In this document: in pieces, positions 22,188 to 33,251 of the stretch
How the letters are laid out: each line of letters begins with the position of its first letter
How positions within the stretch are numbered: the first letter of the stretch is position 1
Assembly: GCA_021464525.1 (NCBI GenBank)
Contig: JADRCO010000298.1
Location: 1 to 38,695, forward strand
Direction of reading: 5' to 3'
DNA: 38,695 bases
Origin: Rhizophagus sp. LPA8_4_AMF
Lineage: Eukaryota > Glomeromycota > Glomeromycetes > Glomerales > Glomeraceae
Position numbers and translations under genes: made by a program
The notes under the pieces: generated by a model
What the model was told of the DNA's origin: nothing
Seen by the model: only the letters and a program-made list of their open reading frames with translations
The model's database searches: none

Positions 22188-23246
22188 GTAAGTACCCTTA
22201 TTTTACATTTTCATTTACAAACTTCGGCGAAAATAATAACGGTCAGTTTTTTTAATGTCATGAATAAAATTTATGAAATTTTTTTTTTATTTTCTGAAAG
22301 AAGAACAGAGAATACATATGTTTCATTTGATTAATATTTGATACGACCGTCTTCTGTTTCAACAAAATGCTTCAATTTAGTATTGTGCACACTCTTAATT
22401 AACGTTCTTTAGTATAGATTGAGACAAAATTACTAATCCAATGGTTGTAATTTTGGTTCAATACAAGCTCTAGTTGATGAGAAAATGATGTTAACAGTTT
22501 ATATGACCTATATGACTCATGAATTGTCATAATGGCAGTGATAAATTTGGCCAGAATTTATTGCCAAAAGGGACAAAAATGATAATTTATCTAATTTATC
22601 TCATAATTCCAGCTAGAATTAGATTAGTCATGCATTAATATATGATTTTATATCATACGACAATAGAGTCATATGGAATGAACACTCAATTCTCCCATTA
22701 ATGCTATTAATAATATCATAGATAGGTGTAGAGAACTAGAGTGTACTTATTTCCCGTAAATTCCAGTTATTAAAATTATAATCAGAGAAATAATGTACAC
22801 CAGGTCATTTAACAACAATATCCCGGGCTGAAATATATGGATCGATTTAAACATTATACTCATGTATGGTACATGGTCAAAATTAACCCACTTGGGTTGC
22901 ACCTCTTGAAAACTTTTTTGTTAATTTACGGGTCGTTTAAAATGAACCCAGCCAAAAATAGAACGCGCTCTTTAATTATAATACAAATTGTATACTTACA
23001 GAAAAAAATGATTCTTAATAAAGAAAATATTTATTTGTACCAATTAAATTACTTGAACATAATTTAATGATATATGATAAACATATATAAAAATGCTTTT
23101 AGCCTTATTAGCTTTAAATGATAAACTTTTAATCACATAATCACATTTAATAATCGTTTATTTATTTTGAATTTTATATAAAAAAAATATATATAAGAGA
23201 GAAATTAAAGGGAGATATTTAAAACAGGTTGTATTTTTTCAGTCGA

Positions 23247-23411
23247 CTATTTCCTACAACTGTGGCAAGTTTTATTAAAAATTTGTTCTAAACATTTAAC
23301 TTTCCCACATTTAGAGCAATATCGATAATTTAGAGGAGGAAACCAACCTAGGAGGAAATTTTCTACTACTAAAATGAGAGAGTAATTAATCTTTTTAACA
23401 TTAGTATTGTC
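23247..23411 (-). pseudogene. Terminal fragment with a CxxC-x13-CxxC zinc-ribbon motif
   Basis: The minus-strand frame is open for 54 codons and ends at the TAG at 23247-23249. It reads a hydrophobic segment (YSLILVVENFLLGWFPP), then YRYCSKCGKVKCLEQIF, then NKTCHSCRK at the C-terminus. Four cysteines form CxxC-x13-CxxC, a plausible zinc-binding pair. There is no ATG in frame and a stop lies just upstream, so this is either a last exon (an AG acceptor candidate lies at about 23412) or a gene remnant. I found no upstream exon on the minus strand that clearly belongs to it. Function unknown. Confidence 0.4.
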
Positions 23412-24211
23412 TTAAGTCCATTGTGTTGATAATGTAAAGTGTAAACTTATTTTAGTTAGAAAATATTGAAACAAATTGTTACATTTGATGGAAATTTCGA
23501 AATAATTTTGGTTTCATTTGAGGCCTTTTTGCTTTAATTAGATGAAATAAGATCCCATATTTGATATTTGATTTGATTTATAAATGATTGCCATTTGCAG
23601 TAAATATACAATTTTAGAGCTTCATTTGTAAAAATTTTTATGGTAAAATATAATAAGCCTTGAAAACAAATAAAAATTTGCGCAACTATACGAATAAAAG
23701 CTTGATTACAGATGATCCCAAACGAAAAGAATATTTTAATACGGAATTGCGGATTTGTCGGATTTCGGACGGACAAGTTTTATTTTTTTTTTTAAAAAAA
23801 ACAAAAATTAAAATGATCGCTAACTTAATTAGAGATTTAGTTTGGACAAATGTACCCAAATCAAGCGTTTGATTTAAAAAAGTTTAGTAACACACGCATC
23901 TTTTTTTATTGTTTTATGCGTTTACACACAATTTCGTGTGACTTTTGATCGTTTTTATTTGTAACACTACAGGAAGTTGATAACAAACATTGCAAGATAA
24001 ATTAAATTAAACAAATGGTTTTCCAATAAAAAATTTTGTTACCGAAAACGCCAAGTATCACTACTTTACGGAGTTTTATATCCTGATAATTTCCCATATT
24101 CCACGAGATAACAATTAAATAGTTTCATGTTTTTTCTCACTTAAATACCAATGAACTGTTATCGTAATTTAAGTTATTCAACTTGATATTGCAAAGTTTT
24201 TAAGTGTAATT

Positions 24212-26951
24212 ATGTCTAAACTACGACGTGTTAATTTATGTTTCTATGTTATAATTCTCTTGTCGTTATACGCGATACAAGTTTTATCAAATCCAATAAG
24301 TGAGACCCCTACACCAACGCTACATAAAAGACAAGAAGTCATAACATCCACTACTTTTGTCACGACTACCGATGATGCAAAAGTAGTTACAATCACAACG
24401 TTTGGATCACAATCAATGAAAACATATTCACCGTCAAAACCCAAGAATTGTGTTGGGCCGGTGAAATTTACAAATATTCAACTCGTTATTATGAAAACTG
24501 CCAAAACAATAAATTTTATTGCTAGAGGAAAAACCTCAATGAATGACATAAATAGTGCTACTGGTAATCTTTTATAATTTTTTATGTACCTTTTAATTGA
24601 TTGAAATTTTTAATATTAAAAATATGATACTAAATACGGTGCTCTAGTAAAAACATCTATTTATTGGGATAACAAACGCTCTGCAGAAAGTAATAGTTCA
24701 TGTCCAATGAATAATACGTGTGAAATTCAATATGAACAATCAACCATTATTTTCAACTACACCACTTCGTTGCCTGAAGAATTTTTAGGTACATTATCTT
24801 AATCCATCTAACTTTTTACGTTTAAGATTATTTACAGAATTATGAATTAACGATTTATAAATATGAATAGATAGTGAACTTTCAGGACGTAGCGCTTATT
24901 TGACGTTATCTGTAGTAGATGCGAATGGTAACGTTTTAGGATGTGTTACCACCTCTTTTAACGGTATAGTTACAGATGTGATTCCATATTTATTTAATGT
25001 TCCGTTAATTTGCGGAATGGTTTCTGCGGTAATCTGTATTGCGGCGAAAAACCGCAAGAAAGAACATGATGAATGTGAGAAAAAACATGACAAACACGAT
25101 AGTCATGATAGGGATGAAATACATAAAAAACATGACGGACACGACAGTCATAATAGAGATGAAATACGTAAAAATCACGAAAATCATTCCACAAAACATA
25201 CTCAGAGAACTCATCCAAGCTCACAAGGTGAACTAGATCCTGAAACCCCCCAAAGTACACCATATTCTGATCCTAGCGGAAATTTGCAACCAACCTCACA
25301 AAGTACACCATATTCTGATCCTAGCGGGAACTTGCAGCCAACATCACAAAGCACGCCATATTCTGATTCTAGTGGGAATAAGGTATGTACTAAGAATATT
25401 ATACTGCATGTCTCACATTCTCTAACCAAGATTTCGTTGTTCATTACATTTTGAAATCCCGTAATTTAAAGTTTCCTAATGGGACATCGTATGATCCTAC
25501 TAGCGGAAAATCTACAACTCCAGCACATACACCAATTACACAACATCCGCCACCTTCGAATAATGCTCCATCCATATATGATATTATTCGGGTTGCTCAG
25601 TTTTTCGTGACTACTGCTCTAATTTCTTTACCTGGTATTCCATATGGTTACCGGGATGTAATATCCAAGCTCGGTTGGGCAATAGGTTTGCCGAGCAATA
25701 ATGTCTTTAATATCTCATATCTGTCTAATATTGCAGATGAGCAAGTAAGAGGAGGAGTATGCCATATGGTTAATTTCTGTTCAAATTTAATCAAAAGTCC
25801 CGCTGCATATAATAGTGACATCACGTGCACAGATATTGGTCAGCCCACGCCTTCTTCAAAAGAGACTGGGCTTACATCTTTTGGAAAACTATTGGATGCT
25901 CCAGATTATAATTTATTTTTCATTGCGTTTATTTCATTCTGTTTCACGTTAGGGGTCGCTCTTGTTATTGTACTGTTAATTTGGTTGTTTGCATGGTCGT
26001 GCAAAAAATTGCAGACAAGCTTATGGAAGAAATGGTCCTTCTTGAAAACAGTAGTGGAAAATCTTCCCCTTTTGATATTTGGTAAGTCAAGATTTTCTAA
26101 ACGCTTTACAATGTAGGAATAATAATATAAGCTGACTTATTTTATTCGTTTCAATTCAAGGTGGATTCCTACGTTCAGTAAGTGTTTAATAATGAATCAA
26201 TGTTTCATATTAGCTACACAAGCTTTTTATAACCATATTTTATTTTCTTACTATCCAGCTGATACTATTTTACTATCCCCTAACCCTTTTGGCCTTTTAT
26301 CAATTGGCGCTTATCAAAGATTGTTGGCTATTTATTTTTCTTGCCGTAATTTGTGTGGTATTCTTGTCATTAGGCGCAATGGCCTTTTGCAGTTACAAAA
26401 TCTTGCGACCTTACTTCCTTGAAAATTGGGATGAATATAAAAAACCATCTTACACCATCTTTTATGGCTCGCTCTACACTCAATATCACGAAAAAGAAGA
26501 TAAGAGTTCAAATTGCGTATGGTTCTTCGCTTTTACAACTACTTATGATTTTCTTCGAGCTATTATCATTGGATTGGGCCAACGAAGTGCAGTTGCGCAA
26601 ATTATCGGTTTACTTGCCACGGAAACGATTTTCTTTTTCTTAATAGTAAAATATAAACCGTATAAAAGTCGAATGATACAATGGTTGAAGACAGGTATAT
26701 CGGTTGTACAATTTGTGATTGTTATTTTGTTGATACCATTCTTTGGAAATACGCCTCTTATATATCGAGTTATAATTGATTATATTATGAAGTCGATGCA
26801 ATTCATTCTTACAATATTGATAGTCACTATTACAATCGTAACTTTGTATATTGTAATCCGAAATCTCATGAATGGAAATAAAGAAAGTAAAAATGATGAA
26901 AAAAATGATGATGATGATAGACGCGAGATAATTGAGACAAAAATTGATTAG
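24212..26951 (+). CDS. TRP/Flc-like polytopic membrane protein
   Basis: Six exons: 24212-24563, 24648-24788, 24886-25382, 25472-26081, 26161-26177 and 26259-26951 (769 residues). A signal peptide covers about 1-26 and is followed by an extracytoplasmic beta-rich region resembling the ML-like N-domain of fungal TRP/Flc proteins. A first membrane helix lies at about 196-218. A hydrophilic linker with two tandem repeats and then a Pro/Ser-rich part follows. A C-terminal block of several membrane helices includes LILFYYPLTLLAFYQL, WDEYKKPSYTIFYGSLYTQYH and FLRAIIIGLGQ, matching the fungal TRP-like family (Pkd2/Flc). It ends in an Asn/Asp/Glu-rich cytoplasmic tail. Family members act in calcium handling or flavin/lipid export at plasma or internal membranes. 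Exon 5 is only 17 nt. I chose the acceptor at 26258 because the in-phase alternative at 26213 needs a 36-nt intron. The exact role is unknown. Confidence 0.82.
25080..25169 (+). repeat. Two 45-bp tandem repeats encoding His/Asp-rich 15-mers
   Basis: Units 25080-25124 and 25125-25169 encode KKHDKHDSHDRDEIH and KKHDGHDSHNRDEIR inside the TRP-like protein, just after its first membrane helix. The repeats are in frame. They are rich in His, Asp and Lys and so could bind metal, which is inference. Confidence 0.85.
25251..25382 (+). repeat. 48-bp tandem repeats encoding QSTPYSDPSGNLQPTS units
   Basis: There are two full 48-bp units (25251-25298 and 25299-25346) and a partial third (25347-25382). 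They encode the 16-residue unit QSTPYSDPSGNLQPTS in the TRP-like protein linker. A degenerate fourth copy (TSYDPTSGK) starts the next exon. The units are Ser/Thr/Tyr-rich and presumably disordered. Copy number may vary between strains. Confidence 0.9.
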
Positions 26952-28165
26952 TGATTATAAAATATTTAACATTTATTATTAGTGATTGCATTTAATTAAT
27001 TATAATATAGCTTATGTTTTTTTATATAAATATTTATTTTTTGTTAAATAGTAGTGTATAATAAATAAATATATTTATTTTTAAAGAAATAATTTAAATG
27101 ATTTCTTTCATTTCAATTCCTGGTACATGTGAGGTAAAGTATATCAATATTTCAGACAAGTCACTATTTGGTATACGATTGAGTCGATCTCTAGCTAATG
27201 GTTCTTTTCTTAAGGGTTAAGTTTAATATGATTTCAGAAATCCCTGCACACTTATTGGACTCTTTAATACTATGTATTTAAATTTATGAATTCTTTGTAG
27301 ATGATAAATAGAATTCTAGCATAGTTTAGTACATTCTAAAGGAATATTATTTCTTTTATATTCAGATATAAAAACTTAACATTCACAAATACTCTACAAA
27401 AAATTCATTCACTCTTTTGGTAAGATTTATTGCATTTTGATACATGTAATATATAATCGTCTGAAAATTATATCAATTACAGTATATATAATTCACGAAC
27501 TCTTAATGCCGGTCGACATATATTAATCTTGAATTCTTAATATTATTTTATTTATAAGGGGTTATAAGATACTAATAATATTGTAAATGTCAACTAATTA
27601 CGCTGGAGTCATGTTACCTCACCAAAACTTAATTCAGTCTCTTCTTTAAGATATTTAAACAATTTAAGTATCGGTTTTTGTCTTTTAATCTTGATCATAG
27701 GATTTTGGACTGATAGTCTGATATCGATTTACATATGTTTCTAAATTTTAAGAACAAAATCTTATTAAGGGAGAAAAATGAGAATCGAGAAATATGAATT
27801 TTAACGTGGGCGAACGATGGATTATTATTAATTTTAAGTTTAATATAAAAGTATTTATTGTTTAATTAATTAAAAAAAAATTAAAAAATTTCCGATTACA
27901 CAATTAAACATTCTTGAATCTGTAATAAAAAGCTTTTAAGCAAAGTAAGATAATATATTTATCTAATATTTTACATTACAAATGGATTTACCTTTTTTAG
28001 TTAATTTTACAATGAAATTGTTTAATTCATAGTAAAATAATAAATATTCAAAAAAATAGTCTTGCAAAAAAAAATTCTTTAATCTCGTCATAATTTAAAT
28101 TACTAAACATTAAAATCGCGATAATTTAAATTATAACCTATATATATATATATAATATCCACAAC
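26952..28165. other. Convergent intergenic region, 1.2 kb
   Basis: AT-rich 3' flanks of the TRP-like gene (plus) and the F-box gene (minus). A short (TA)n run lies at about 28140-28155. I looked at 27100-27700 for decayed kinase-like coding sequence on both strands and found nothing I can support. Confidence 0.45.
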
Positions 28166-30064
28166 CTAAATTGTATCATCAAAAGTGACAGTAACGTAAC
28201 AAACAGTCATTCCATATCCATGATTGTGTGAATCAATATGAAAGTCTTTTACCCTGATCCCCTTTTCTTTAGCGTAAGCATCAATAGCTTCCCTATGCTC
28301 ATCACTACTGAAATAACAATGCAAAGACATAAATTTAAGTTTAGCATTACAATCCTTTAAGAAATTTTTCAAAGGATTTCCAGAAAAAGCCCACTTGGAT
28401 AAATCTAAATGTTTAAGGCTTTCTGGAATTAAAGGACCAATTTGAGGTAACATATCATCAACGTGAAACAAATTACTCCAGTAAGCTCCACAAATAATTA
28501 AATTTTCAAGTTTTTTACAACATTCTAATAATTTTATTAGCTCCTCAAATCGTTCATCACTACTTACATTTCCTGAAAATGTAATTAAATTTGGACAGTT
28601 AATGGCTATGGTTTCAATTATTCCGGGATAATAATGTAATTCTAAATTTAATCTTATTTCTTGAAGATGTACATTTGTATTACGAATCAAACTCGCCAAT
28701 TCTGAAGATGGCGGATCGATTTCTTCATCTTGATCATCCTCGTAAATATGTATATCATTAATTTCAATTGACTTAAGGCGGGGAAAATTTGTATTTTCCA
28801 ACGCTCTCATGTGATGACTTGTAAGCTGACATTCCGAAATCTTCAATCTTTCCAAATTTTTACAAGTTGCTAAAGCTTCAAATGCATCATGATCTCTGGT
28901 ATAAGCCTTCATCAATTGAACACAAATGAGGCTCTCACTTTGACTTGCGAAAGACCATAAAATTGGGGAAGAATCTTCACCCCCACTGCACCAAGTAAAT
29001 ATTTCTAACCCATTTTGAGCGCTAATAAGACCCGCTAAAGAGTGAGATGCACTACGGTATGTATCCCAAACTACGAGAGAACGAATATTCTTACAGTATG
29101 TAGCCATCGTATTAAATATCTCAGCTTTATCGAACTCTCCATTCAAAACAAATTCTGTAATATTTGATAAACATTCGGTCGCTCCAGGGAAACAAGGTAA
29201 AGAAATGTAATCTCGTGAAGCAATTGATAAATTTCTTGTCCATCCTCGAGTATCCAAAATTAGTTTCTCAAAATTACTGCAATTATTCATTAAATATAAA
29301 CAAATTTTTTTAGAGATCATTAATTTTTTGCTTTCTGTAGAATTATCAAACGGTATCTCAATGCTCTCTAAATCATTATAATATTCTGGATCACTCCATA
29401 GTCCATCCATTTCTTCCTCATAATAATCTTCTTGGACATAGTCATCAAAATCATCATCATCGTATTCAATAGGAGCATCCTCTGAATCATCGTCATCATA
29501 TTCATCTTGTTCGTCATCGATAATCGAATTATCCAATTCACGTGATCCCCAACTATCGTCAACGAGTTCCTGAACATTCTCTATAAATACTTCGGATTCT
29601 TTAAATGATAATCTCGCCAAATCAATATCAATATCTTCACTTTTAGTTTCAAAGATTTTATTTGCAGACACCCATTCTGAAATAGTTTCATACAATTTTT
29701 TATAATCAAGCTCTTTCAAGTACGATGCGTAATTGAAAATTGTTGATCGTTTATAAACACATCGTTTAATATTCTGCATTTCAGGAATATCCAGAAAATC
29801 ATCTGGCAAATATGAAAGATAAATTGGAATTATCTTTTCAAGTGATAATTGCTCTCTACTTGATGAAAGTGTAAATGGGTTTTTCCAAAGAATTGGAACT
29901 GTATTTTTACACCAAGTTCTATTTAATAATAAGATTGAATGTAATGTTTGAATATCATCATCTTCAATAAATGAAAAAATGTATCGAAGACATTCTGTTG
30001 GAAGGTATGGAATAGTATTATCAAGCACCGCTTTAGATGAAGATTCTGAAATTGTTTGATCCAT
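28166..30064 (-). CDS. F-box protein with LRR-like C-terminal region
   Basis: A single intronless frame of 632 residues starts at the ATG at 30064. The N-terminal F-box covers about residues 18-62 (IPYLPTECLRYIFSFI, then LLLNRTWCKNTVPILWKNP). An unusual acidic insert at about 183-225 is almost entirely Asp/Glu/Tyr. The rest has irregular leucine-rich units (CKNLERLKISECQL, FPRLKSIEIND, LKHLDLSKWAF) typical of FBXL-like substrate-binding regions. F-box proteins link Skp1-Cullin1 ubiquitin ligases to substrates. Large lineage-specific F-box families with this layout are known in Glomeromycotina (recalled, not checked). The substrate cannot be inferred. The lack of introns contrasts with most neighbours. 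Confidence 0.85.
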   Translation of the reverse strand: MDQTISESSSKAVLDNTIPYLPTECLRYIFSFIEDDDIQTLHSILLLNRTWCKNTVPILWKNPFTLSSSREQLSLEKIIPIYLSYLPDDFLDIPEMQNIKRCVYKRSTIFNYASYLKELDYKKLYETISEWVSANKIFETKSEDIDIDLARLSFKESEVFIENVQELVDDSWGSRELDNSIIDDEQDEYDDDDSEDAPIEYDDDDFDDYVQEDYYEEEMDGLWSDPEYYNDLESIEIPFDNSTESKKLMISKKICLYLMNNCSNFEKLILDTRGWTRNLSIASRDYISLPCFPGATECLSNITEFVLNGEFDKAEIFNTMATYCKNIRSLVVWDTYRSASHSLAGLISAQNGLEIFTWCSGGEDSSPILWSFASQSESLICVQLMKAYTRDHDAFEALATCKNLERLKISECQLTSHHMRALENTNFPRLKSIEINDIHIYEDDQDEEIDPPSSELASLIRNTNVHLQEIRLNLELHYYPGIIETIAINCPNLITFSGNVSSDERFEELIKLLECCKKLENLIICGAYWSNLFHVDDMLPQIGPLIPESLKHLDLSKWAFSGNPLKNFLKDCNAKLKFMSLHCYFSSDEHREAIDAYAKEKGIRVKDFHIDSHNHGYGMTVCYVTVTFDDTI

Positions 30065-30838
30065 TTAAAAGAAAATTTTTTACAGAAAAAAAGAGAGGAA
30101 CAAAAATTGTAACAATTTATAAGCAAATTTTCACATAAATGTTTCACAAGTTTGCATATGATCAGTGATAGACATCTATTGTGGCGAGTGCAAAAACGAG
30201 ACTAGTTAGACTAGTTCAAACTTGATTGCCGGTTATTATATGGCTGATTTCATCGGAAAAATCCACTGATTAGACAGACTATCAGTTTGATTGATTACAG
30301 CTTTTCACATGGTTTATACATTTTATTTATTCTGCGTGATTTTGCAACATGAAATAATATCGATTTAAATTATTCTTCAGTATTGTCAAATTACGGTCTT
30401 CCATCTAAAAAGTTATGGAGGAAAATAATCAGTCATACAAATTATACGAGAAGAAAAAAAGAGAAAATAATAACAATTCAAGTACAATAACGAATAAAAA
30501 CAATTAGGTTCAAAAGAGTCATTATATTTTCCAACACATTCTTCTCAAACAGTATAACAATTTATACATATAGTTTGCGCTCTCGTAGAGAAATGAAGGA
30601 GGATATGGTGACTAAATCGGGTGATGATTGATGCCTACAGGATCCTTCGTTTCATGTGACAATAGAAATTATTGCTAGAGGATTGATCAGCATTAAACAG
30701 ATATACAAAGATGCAGCTTATAAGAGGTATATAAACAAATTAGTTGATTTTACATTTACTTTTCAAACTTTTATAAACTTGACTTGATACCAATTTGTTT
30801 CAAACGGAATTATTTTAGATTAATGTCAGAATTTCAGA
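30065..30838. other. Divergent intergenic region, 774 bp
   Basis: It lies between the starts of the F-box gene (minus) and the MARVEL-like gene (plus) and must hold both promoters. I see short repeated ACTAGTT words at about 30200 but no clear regulatory box, RNA gene or coding sequence. Confidence 0.45.
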
Positions 30839-31774
30839 ATGGGACTTGATAAACATCCAATATTATTTAAATCATTAAGATTATTGACAATTATAGTTAC
30901 ATTAGTTATTATAGCACTAGGTTAGTTAAGGAGAATTCGATGTTTCATTGTTCATTATTATCTAATTTAATTTTTTTCTTTAAAATAGAAATAACAGAGC
31001 ATAATAAATTATCATTATTTACGCAAAAATCCGGAATATCAATAGAAGATTATCAAAGTATAAAGTAATATGAATAATTCGTGCAATTTTGTTATTTTTA
31101 AAAACATAAAATAATATAACGATGATTGATAATAGGTCGAATTTATTTGGTATAAAAATATTTTTTTATATTGTAATAATAATTACGATCATTGTTAACG
31201 GTAAGTACAATTTAAGTTCAATTTTCTTTTATTTTTTTTATCTCAGGTGTCAATGCTTACCGATTTAAATTTAAAATATTAGGTATACAATTTTTCAAGT
31301 TTAATACTTTATGGAGAGAAGGGCCATTTGTTAGAGATATTGTATTTGGAATGTTAGTAAAATCATAATATATTTAATTTTTTATTATTCAAATTCTTAT
31401 TACATAATTTTTCTTACAATAGTGGTTTTTCACTTTTATGGATAGTTGCAGGTATACTCACTTTATTTTCAATTAATTGGCACCTAACTCTTTTCTTATC
31501 TTTTTTAATTTCATCTTCCTAAGGTTTGACAAACATATATACATTCTATTATGCGCCGGAAGTAATATGCCCTGGTTATTTTATGTCAAATCTTCAACCG
31601 TTTTCATCAAAATCAGAAATACCATGGGAATTACAACTAAAATGTAAATCATATTTATCAATAACTGCTTTGGCTTGGTTTAATATTATGATATTTCTTT
31701 TATCTACTATATTATATTGGAAATTATGGATTGATAAAAGAAGTAATCAAATTTTAATTAATGAGCTATTTTAA
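30839..31774 (+). CDS. MARVEL-like four-helix membrane protein
   Basis: Six small exons: 30839-30920, 30989-31064, 31136-31200, 31247-31352, 31423-31451 and 31524-31774 (202 residues). Four hydrophobic segments are evident: SLRLLTIIVTLVIIALG (about 10-28), IKIFFYIVIIITIIVNGVNAY (about 58-82), VRDIVFGIGFSLLWIVAGL (about 108-128) and TALAWFNIMIFLLSTILYW (about 170-190). A loop with PEVICPGYF precedes the last helix, and both termini appear cytosolic. Number and spacing of helices fit fungal MARVEL-domain proteins (membrane-apposition/eisosome type), but sequence motifs are weak. An earlier ATG at about 30823 is in another frame and stops quickly. Splice phases all agree. Function unknown. Confidence 0.7.
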
Positions 31775-33251
31775 ATTTTATATTTTAAAATAAATTCATA
31801 AATTCATATTCAATTATATTGTTTACAAGATTTCATAATTATTGTAAAAACTTTTTCTGAAAAAACTAAGAAATAAATTGTTAATATTATTGTCTTTATA
31901 AACTGAATGGTAGTTTAATTTTTAATTAATTAGATTGTAATAAAGGTGAATAAATATATTTTACTTTAAATTAATTATTTTTGTAATATATTATTATAAC
32001 ATTTTAATAAACATTACTTAAATTACAATTATTAATAGAAATTTATATTATTGGTAAAATAAATAATTATTTAAAAAATTAAATAAGTAATATAAATATA
32101 TTAAAATCTTTATAAATTTAAAATATAAAGTAGGATTTACTAATTTATTATTATATAAAATAAACTGTAAAGTTTAATTTTATATATATTTTAACAAATT
32201 CTTTATTAGATAAAATTATAAATACATTAAAAAATAAAAATATTTAAATAATTAAGAGTATAATAAACTTTTTTTTTTTATTTCATTGACAATGGGAAGG
32301 TTCCTTTAAGACAGAATGTTATTATACATTCTTACTTATGTAGAGACAATATCCATTAACAGTGCACATATGAAATCTTCTAGAATAACAAGTGGTGATA
32401 TAATTAATTATATTATATAGCTTGTAATTACATGTATTTATAATTATAATGTTAACTCTAATAAATTATATCATATATTGCAAAAAAAAACAAAACTTTT
32501 TTTAAAAATTCTTATTTTATTTTAAATTTAATATTTAAGAATTAGTTTTCATAACTTAATATATTTGATAAAAGTTTTTATTAAAAAGATCTTTTTATAT
32601 AAACTTAAAAAAATATTAGAACTGAATATCTCTCATACAATACACATTTGAGTTTGTGTAAAGTTTATATGTAAATTCTAGCCAAAATTACGTATTATAG
32701 AAGTATTTTCAAAATTTTTTATCCTACATGCTCCTGTATTTAAGCTATTCAGAAATTGGATTTTTACAATCTTATACTTGTTAGATTCGTTTCAATGAAA
32801 GGAATCCAATATTATATTTCTAGCATAAATATTAACCAAGTTATTACAAAAAATGTACTTTACTATACATTACTTATAAATTGTATGGGAAATATTCAAA
32901 ATCCTAAAATAGTATTAAAAAGTTAATAAAATATATTAAAATATATAATATAAATCTAAATTTTAGCTTTTAATATTTTTTTTTAAAAAAAAATGTATTT
33001 TTTAAATTAAAAAACAGTAAAAAATTCAAATTGTACAATTTTTTATAAAAAAAAGGCATATTTAAAAAAATACTACTCTATTATTTAATTAATTTTACAT
33101 TATATATTTTAATTAATTAATTAATTTCCAAAGTATTATATTAAAAAATACAATAATAATAATTATAATAATAATTTATTTTATTTTTATATTAAAAGAT
33201 ATTAATATTTTTCTTTAAATTTAAATTTAAATTTTAAAAGAAAAAGCTTAC
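31775..33251. other. Gene-free AT-rich tract
   Basis: It consists of A/T homopolymers and TTAATTAA-type microsatellite runs (for example about 33085-33125). No open frame of note, RNA gene or clear inverted-repeat element was found. Confidence 0.5.

Larger units (their letters stand above)
21942..24211. other. 2.3-kb intergenic region with gene and repeat scraps
   Basis: An AATAAA at about 22046 probably serves the acyl-CoA synthetase. A possible orphan exon lies at 22142-22187. A GGCCAGAATT-type repeat scrap lies at about 22549, a GGGTT/AACCC inverted scrap at about 22880-22960, and a zinc-ribbon fragment at 23247-23411 (minus). Overlapping open frames on both strands around 23534-23872 have no recognisable domain. 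The last 300 bases are the promoter of the TRP-like gene. Confidence 0.45.

Noticed and set aside
22837-23067. 76-codon plus-strand frame
   Set aside because: It lies in a repeat-like AT-rich patch, with no homology and no splice context.
27110-27700. Decayed protein-kinase tail between the TRP-like and F-box genes
   Set aside because: Translations of both strands gave no catalytic or C-lobe motif I could defend.
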